Assembly (NCBI GenBank): GCA_028673005.1 | Contig: CM054115.1 | Coordinates: 682,001-746,000, forward strand | DNA length: 64,000 nucleotides | Source: Tanypteryx hageni | Lineage: Eukaryota > Arthropoda > Insecta > Odonata > Petaluridae | Reading direction: 5' to 3' | In this document: positions 56,401 through 64,000 of the stretch, piece by piece | Layout: every line of letters starts with the position of its first letter | Numbering within the stretch: position 1 is the stretch's first letter | The notes under the pieces: generated by a model | The model's database searches: none | What the model was told of the DNA's origin: nothing | What the model saw: the letters and a program-made list of their open reading frames with translations, nothing else | Program-made: the position numbers and the translations under genes

Positions 56401-59400
56401 TCTAATTTTAATTTGCAAAAGAGTAAAAGCCTGTAAGTAAAAAAGTCGATTGTCACGTGTTATCCTATGGAAAATAGAAATAATCTCTCGGAGTCCAACC
56501 AGGGTCTTTTTTTGGGATTTTATTTCGTAAATGGCTTTTACTATAAGAGACGAACATTCCTACCAAATTTCAATCTTCTACCTACTCGGAAAAGTTGTAA
56601 AAAATAGCATTACAATCAGTCATAAATGAAGCTATTGCGGATGGAGTAAGAGAAATATATAGAGTATAGATTAAATTTTGTAGTTTAATTTTTGTAAAAT
56701 TTTTGGATATTTGATTTTCTTTGTTTAAACTAATAAATTATTTCCTTGAATGATTGTACTGACCAACACATGTGATAAAGATATGAAGCTTTGCATAGAG
56801 GCACCATTAGTGCTAGCGTCAGGCCCTGTTAGGTACCTACTCTACAAAATGTAATCTCATATTGAACCAACATAAACCAGATGTGAAAATTATTTCACAC
56901 ACAATTTAATTGATTATCGGAATTAAACTGACAATCCTACTGTGTGTGCCATGTTATGCCTGATTAAATAATACCTTTAATGAATTTAATAACACTTTAT
57001 TAGGACATTCATTATATATAGACGTGCCTTACAGAGGAGGAGGAGGATAAAACACACTAGTAGAAGCTGCTTGCATACTGCAAGCATTTCATCTCACCTC
57101 GAAAAAACATTAATTTTTCAGAGAGATATTTCATTATGAGAAATATTACTTTAATTCTAAAGGTTTCTCCTCTGGAGTGGTTTTCGTTTTTTCCTTATGG
57201 AACAATAATGGAGTAAAACAATTTATAATTTTTGCAATTTTAAGAATATTAAACTTTTCCCACATAGAGTTAATATTAATGCCACACATTTCTGCCATAT
57301 TATAAATTTATAGTACAATCAGAATTGAAATAACATTTATCTAATTTTTAACGGCCAAAATAACAATTTTATGGATAAATTGAAATGTTTATTCGTTTAC
57401 ATAGACTAAACTCTAATTAATTCAAAAATTTCAGCTCTCTAACTCGCCCCGTAGTATCTAAACATTTACCTATTTGTTTAAACTTGAAGAATTTTTAACT
57501 GCCAAACAAAATAAAACATCAAAATTTCTATAATCCCTATTTCGTTTTTTACAAATGCTATCTCTAAAAAAATTTCAGCTCCGTAGAACATTCGGAAATA
57601 CATTAACCTAGAAAATTTGTTTAAAAAATTGCGATTTTTTAGCGGTCGCATTGTTGCACTTTTCCAAGATTTTCGTTTTTTCTAATCGGTTTTGCACAAA
57701 ATCCTACCTAAGAAAAAATTTCGAATCTCCAGCTCTCCTGGAAGTGCCTAAACATTAGTATCCTCCTATATGTATGTTATATCCTCCTCCTCCGTAAGAA
57801 ACGTCTATATACTAGTAGAAGGTGCTTGCATGCTGCAAGCATTTCATCTCACCTTGAAAAAACATTTATTTTTCAGACAGATATTTCACCATTAAAATTA
57901 TTCTATTAATTCTAAAGATTTCACCTCTGCAGCGATTTTCGTTTTTTCTACATGTAAAAATAATAGTTTAAAACAATCCCCAAATGTTGCAATTTTAAAC
58001 ATTTTACATTTTCTCCATTATGGGATACTAATGCTACACATTTGAGCCAAATTTTAAAGTTGTAGCACTTCTAGAAGTAAAATAATATTTTTCTAATTGT
58101 TTAAAATTGAAACATTTTTAACGGTTTTTGCAATATATATATGGAGAGATTGAAATTTTTATTTGTGCAAATACACTGTTCTGTAAATAATTTGAAAATT
58201 GCAGCTTCCTAGCTCATCCCGTAGTACCTAAAAAATTATTAAACTTTAATGTTCAAATGGGGTTTAAAAAAAACCCTAAAATTCACAATTTTAAAATTTT
58301 CCATTTTTATAGTTGGTTATGAGAAAAGTCCTATAGTCTTGCAAAATTTCAGCTTCCTAAACTTATTAGATTGGTCTACACACTGGATTCCGTTTTCCCA
58401 TGCTAACTTATGGGAGATATTCCGGGGTCTCTGGAGTCGAACCCAAGACACTGTAAGCAAAAGTGACAATAATTCCTAATAGATATTGCGACCATCTAGC
58501 AACACTGTTAATTTCATTTTTCTAGTTTACCGGCAAGTGCCCATAATTAATTTACATAAATGGCGCAATGCTTTTCTTATGGGAAAAAACGCAACTTTCG
58601 AAATTTCTGGAGTCGAACTCATGTCACTTAGGTAAGAAGTCTCATTTTATCTGTAGGTTTCTCCATCATATCTACAAAAACTGAAACTTTGAGCTCTCTA
58701 GCTCTTGTAGTTTGGGCTGGACATTAGTATCCTCCTGTTATATGTTATATCCTCCTCTGTAAGAGTCGTCGATATATAATGATATATAAATATATATATA
58801 AATAAATAAAAATATATATATAAATGAAACAAACTATTAGACAATGAATAAATGAATAAATATATTATATACACACACACACCTATGGGTATGTTTTTTA
58901 TGTATAAAATGAAAACAATTATATTACGACGAATTCCTTATCACTTACACAATTATATATTGTATATTGTATTGTTATTGTATATTTTTGCAATTGATTT
59001 ATGACTTTATCCAACATTGGAAGGAGTTTATTTCTGTTCTTTGTAAAGTCGAAAATTTTCTCTCAGATTCTTAAAATATTTATTATTATGTAACCTATTT
59101 GGAATTTTTAGAAATATTACAGATATGGAGAAAATCATGTGGTGGCCACATCAGATTTTTCTGATTAAGTTCAGAAAAATACAGATAAGTAAAAAATATA
59201 AGTATGCAGATAAATAAAAACTAACACTAATAAAAATCACGCTGGAAAAAATGGCGAACACAACATAACAGCGGTTTTTCCTTCTTTTTATGTTTATTAT
59301 ACACTTATATTAATTTTACAATAACAGGTACATTGTCCTGAAAGTTAAATCCATACAAAAAAACCCAAGCAAGGACTCGGGTGTTTGACACTCAGCGACC

Positions 59401-62400
59401 TGGATATCATTTGTAAAATAGGCGACGATGCTCAAGGGTTAAATGAAACATTTTTAATTTTTTAGTTAATTCAATTAGATTAAATACCGATTTGTACAAG
59501 TTAAAAAGTATATAAGAAACGTAATTTACTTTTCTTTAAATCAGTTCAGGTCCAAAGGTCGTAGGTCAATTCTTTCTAATTTTAATTTGCAAAAGAGTAA
59601 AAGCCTGTAAGTAAAAAAGTCGATTGTCACGTGTTATCCTATGGAAAATAGAAATAATCTCTCGGAGTCCAACCAGGGTCTTTTTTTGGGATTTTATTTC
59701 GTAAATGGCTTTTACTATAAGAGACGAACATTCCTACCAAATTTCAATCTTCTACCTACTCGGAAAAGTTGTAAAAAATAGCATTACAATCAGTCATAAA
59801 TGAAGCTATTGCGGATGGAGTAAGAGAAATATATAGAGTATAGATTAAATTTTGTAGTTTAATTTTTGTAAAATTTTTGGATATTTGATTTTCTTTGTTT
59901 AAACTAATAAATTATTTCCTTGAATGATTGTACTGACCAACACATGTGATAAAGATATGAAGCTTTGCATAGAGGCACCATTAGTGCTAGCGTCAGGCCC
60001 TGTTAGGTACCTACTCTACAAAATGTAATCTCATATTGAACCAACATAAACCAGATGTGAAAATTATTTCACACACAATTTAATTGATTATCGGAATTAA
60101 ACTGACAATCCTACTGTGTGTGCCATGTTATGCCTGATTAAATAATACCTTTAATGAATTTAATAACACTTTATTAGGACATTCATTATATATAGACGTG
60201 CCTTACAGAGGAGGAGGAGGATAAAACACACTAGTAGAAGCTGCTTGCATACTGCAAGCATTTCATCTCACCTCGAAAAAACATTAATTTTTCAGAGAGA
60301 TATTTCATTATGAGAAATATTACTTTAATTCTAAAGGTTTCTCCTCTGGAGTGGTTTTCGTTTTTTCCTTATGGAACAATAATGGAGTAAAACAATTTAT
60401 AATTTTTGCAATTTTAAGAATATTAAACTTTTCCCACATAGAGTTAATATTAATGCCACACATTTCTGCCATATTATAAATTTATAGTACAATCAGAATT
60501 GAAATAACATTTATCTAATTTTTAACGGCCAAAATAACAATTTTATGGATAAATTGAAATGTTTATTCGTTTACATAGACTAAACTCTAATTAATTCAAA
60601 AATTTCAGCTCTCTAACTCGCCCCGTAGTATCTAAACATTTACCTATTTGTTTAAACTTGAAGAATTTTTAACTGCCAAACAAAATAAAACATCAAAATT
60701 TCTATAATCCCTATTTCGTTTTTTACAAATGCTATCTCTAAAAAAATTTCAGCTCCGTAGAACATTCGGAAATACATTAACCTAGAAAATTTGTTTAAAA
60801 AATTGCGATTTTTTAGCGGTCGCATTGTTGCACTTTTCCAAGATTTTCGTTTTTTCTAATCGGTTTTGCACAAAATCCTACCTAAGAAAAAATTTCGAAT
60901 CTCCAGCTCTCCTGGAAGTGCCTAAACATTAGTATCCTCCTATATGTATGTTATATCCTCCTCCTCCGTAAGAAACGTCTATATACTAGTAGAAGGTGCT
61001 TGCATGCTGCAAGCATTTCATCTCACCTTGAAAAAACATTTATTTTTCAGACAGATATTTCACCATTAAAATTATTCTATTAATTCTAAAGATTTCACCT
61101 CTGCAGCGATTTTCGTTTTTTCTACATGTAAAAATAATAGTTTAAAACAATCCCCAAATGTTGCAATTTTAAACATTTTACATTTTCTCCATTATGGGAT
61201 ACTAATGCTACACATTTGAGCCAAATTTTAAAGTTGTAGCACTTCTAGAAGTAAAATAATATTTTTCTAATTGTTTAAAATTGAAACATTTTTAACGGTT
61301 TTTGCAATATATATATGGAGAGATTGAAATTTTTATTTGTGCAAATACACTGTTCTGTAAATAATTTGAAAATTGCAGCTTCCTAGCTCATCCCGTAGTA
61401 CCTAAAAAATTATTAAACTTTAATGTTCAAATGGGGTTTAAAAAAAACCCTAAAATTCACAATTTTAAAATTTTCCATTTTTATAGTTGGTTATGAGAAA
61501 AGTTCTATAATCTTGCAAAATTTCAGCTTCCTAAACTTATTAGATTGGTCTACACACTGGATTCCGTTTTCCCATGCTAACTTATGGGAGATATTCCGGG
61601 GTCTCTGGAGTCGAACCCAAGACACTGTAAGCAAAAGTGACAATAATTCCTAATAGATATTGCGACCATCTAGCAACACTGTTAATTTCATTTTTCTAGT
61701 TTACCGGCAAGTGCCCATAATTAATTTACATAAATGGCGCAATGCTTTTCTTATGGGAAAAAACGCAACTTTCGAAATTTCTGGAGTCGAACTCATGTCA
61801 CTTAGGTAAGAAGTCTCATTTTATCTGTAGGTTTCTCCATCATATCTACAAAAACTGAAACTTTGAGCTCTCTAGCTCTTGTAGTTTGGGCTGGACATTA
61901 GTATCCTCCTGTTATATGTTATATCCTCCTCTGTAAGAGTCGTCGATATATAATGATATATAAATATATATATAAATAAATAAAAATATATATATATAAA
62001 TGAAACAAACTATTAGACAATGAATAAATGAATAAATATATTATATACACACACACACCTATGGGTATGTTTTTTATGTATAAAATGAAAACAATTATAT
62101 TACGACGAATTCCTTATCACTTACACAATTATATATTGTATATTGTATTGTTATTGTATATTTTTGCAATTGATTTATGACTTTATCCAACATTGGAAGG
62201 AGTTTATTTCTGTTCTTTGTAAAGTCGAAAATTTTCTCTCAGATTCTTAAAATATTTATTATTATGTAACCTATTTGGAATTTTTAGAAATATTACAGAT
62301 ATGGAGAAAATCATGTGGTGGCCACATCAGATTTTTCTGATTAAGTTCAGAAAAATACAGATAAGTAAAAAATATAAGTATGCAGATAAATAAAAACTAA

Positions 62401-64000
62401 CACTAATAAAAATCACGCTGGAAAAAATGGCGAACACAACATAACAGCGGTTTTTCCTTCTTTTTATGTTTATTATACACTTATATTAATTTTACAATAA
62501 CAGGTACATTGTCCTGAAAGTTAAATCCATACAAAAAAACCCAAGCAAGGACTCGGGTGTTTGACACTCAGCGACCTGGATATCATTTGTAAAATAGGCG
62601 ACGATGCTCAAGGGTTAAATGAAACATTTTTAATTTTTTAGTTAATTCAATTAGATTAAATACCGATTTGTACAAGTTAAAAAGTATATAAGAAACGTAA
62701 TTTACTTTTCTTTAAATCAGTTCAGGTCCAAAGGTCGTAGGTCAATTCTTTCTAATTTTAATTTGCAAAAGAGTAAAAGCCTGTAAGTAAAAAAGTCGAT
62801 TGTCACGTGTTATCCTATGGAAAATAGAAATAATCTCTCGGAGTCCAACCAGGGTCTTTTTTTGGGATTTTATTTCGTAAATGGCTTTTACTATAAGAGA
62901 CGAACATTCCTACCAAATTTCAATCTTCTACCTACTCGGAAAAGTTGTAAAAAATAGCATTACAATCAGTCATAAATGAAGCTATTGCGGATGGAGTAAG
63001 AGAAATATATAGAGTATAGATTAAATTTTGTAGTTTAATTTTTGTAAAATTTTTGGATATTTGATTTTCTTTGTTTAAACTAATAAATTATTTCCTTGAA
63101 TGATTGTACTGACCAACACATGTGATAAAGATATGAAGCTTTGCATAGAGGCACCATTAGTGCTAGCGTCAGGCCCTGTTAGGTACCTACTCTACAAAAT
63201 GTAATCTCATATTGAACCAACATAAACCAGATGTGAAAATTATTTCACACACAATTTAATTGATTATCGGAATTAAACTGACAATCCTACTGTGTGTGCC
63301 ATGTTATGCCTGATTAAATAATACCTTTAATGAATTTAATAACACTTTATTAGGACATTCATTATATATAGACGTGCCTTACAGAGGAGGAGGAGGATAA
63401 AACACACTAGTAGAAGCTGCTTGCATACTGCAAGCATTTCATCTCACCTCGAAAAAACATTAATTTTTCAGAGAGATATTTCATTATGAGAAATATTACT
63501 TTAATTCTAAAGGTTTCTCCTCTGGAGTGGTTTTCGTTTTTTCCTTATGGAACAATAATGGAGTAAAACAATTTATAATTTTTGCAATTTTAAGAATATT
63601 AAACTTTTCCCACATAGAGTTAATATTAATGCCACACATTTCTGCCATATTATAAATTTATAGTACAATCAGAATTGAAATAACATTTATCTAATTTTTA
63701 ACGGCCAAAATAACAATTTTATGGATAAATTGAAATGTTTATTCGTTTACATAGACTAAACTCTAATTAATTCAAAAATTTCAGCTCTCTAACTCGCCCC
63801 GTAGTATCTAAACATTTACCTATTTGTTTAAACTTGAAGAATTTTTAACTGCCAAACAAAATAAAACATCAAAATTTCTATAATCCCTATTTCGTTTTTT
63901 ACAAATGCTATCTCTAAAAAAATTTCAGCTCCGTAGAACATTCGGAAATACATTAACCTAGAAAATTTGTTTAAAAAATTGCGATTTTTTAGCGGTCGCA

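Larger units (their letters stand above)
44498..64000. repeat. Tandem array of a 3.18-kb unit
   Basis: An anchor word (aacaataatggagtaaaac) lies at 44498, 47673, 50849, 54025, 57201, 60375 and 63551. The steps are 3175, 3176, 3176, 3176, 3174 and 3176. Six full units and 450 bases of a seventh are present and the array continues past the window. Units differ by only a few substitutions and small indels. Each holds part of a Helitron-like copy A, all of copy B, the end of repeat R (46,125-46,240), a piece of repeat B (46,290-46,460), about 1 kb of sequence not found elsewhere here, and a Helitron 5' stub. A 76-codon open frame recurs in each unit but lies in Helitron-like sequence and is not called as a gene. 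Confidence 0.97.

Noticed and set aside
45545..61653. A 76-codon open frame repeated in every array unit
   Set aside because: It lies in Helitron-like sequence that also occurs at about 1,100-1,180 without a long frame. It has no domain features, and its conservation is explained by unit identity.
1..64000. CRISPR arrays, operons or other prokaryotic systems
   Set aside because: Tandem repeats here lack spacer structure, genes have introns and poly(A) signals, and mobile elements are eukaryotic.

Overview
The window is repeat-rich nuclear DNA from a eukaryote, most probably an arthropod and perhaps an insect. The evidence is GT-AG introns, a Toll-ectodomain-like leucine-rich-repeat (LRR) gene spread over 21 kb, and remnants of CR1-type LINEs, a Penelope-like element, hAT and pogo/Tc5-like transposons, Helitron-like elements and tRNA-derived SINEs. 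I cannot name the species. There is no sign of bacterial or plasmid gene organisation.

Left part (1-32 kb). Two related LRR genes lie head to head. The minus-strand copy (about 3.1-6.8 kb) is a pseudogene with an in-frame stop, two frameshifts and a decayed second exon. The plus-strand copy starts at 10,526 and can be followed through four exons (10,526-12,748; 24,010-24,252; 28,446-28,657; 31,705-31,810). Its phases are compatible, it encodes 927 residues with a signal peptide, about 20 LRRs and a complete four-cysteine LRRCT cap, and a poly(A) signal follows. It has no transmembrane or TIR segment in the window, so it looks like a secreted Toll-type ectodomain. Its introns are filled with nested transposons. 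Intron 1 holds a Helitron-like element split by a LINE, and that LINE is itself split by a pogo/Tc5-like and a hAT element. Intron 3 holds a Penelope-like remnant (GIY-YIG endonuclease) followed by a well-formed hammerhead ribozyme.

Middle (32-44 kb). This is almost entirely mobile DNA: hAT termini, LINE fragments, SINEs, and an inverted repeat carrying further hammerhead-like motifs. A 161-bp copy of the LRR pseudogene is fused to a Helitron-like end. A 4-kb CR1-type LINE has an intact-looking ORF2 and an ORF1 esterase domain, and it sits in a repeat whose uninterrupted copy is also in the window.

Right part (44.5-64 kb). A tandem array of a 3.18-kb unit has six full copies and the start of a seventh, and it runs off the window. 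Each unit contains two Helitron-like copies. The array begins inside a Helitron-like copy, as expected if unequal exchange between such copies seeded the duplication.

The features most worth a second look are the hammerhead ribozymes, the Helitron-like family with two alternative ends and its link to the array, the 2A-like peptide in the older LINE, and the secreted Toll-like LRR gene.
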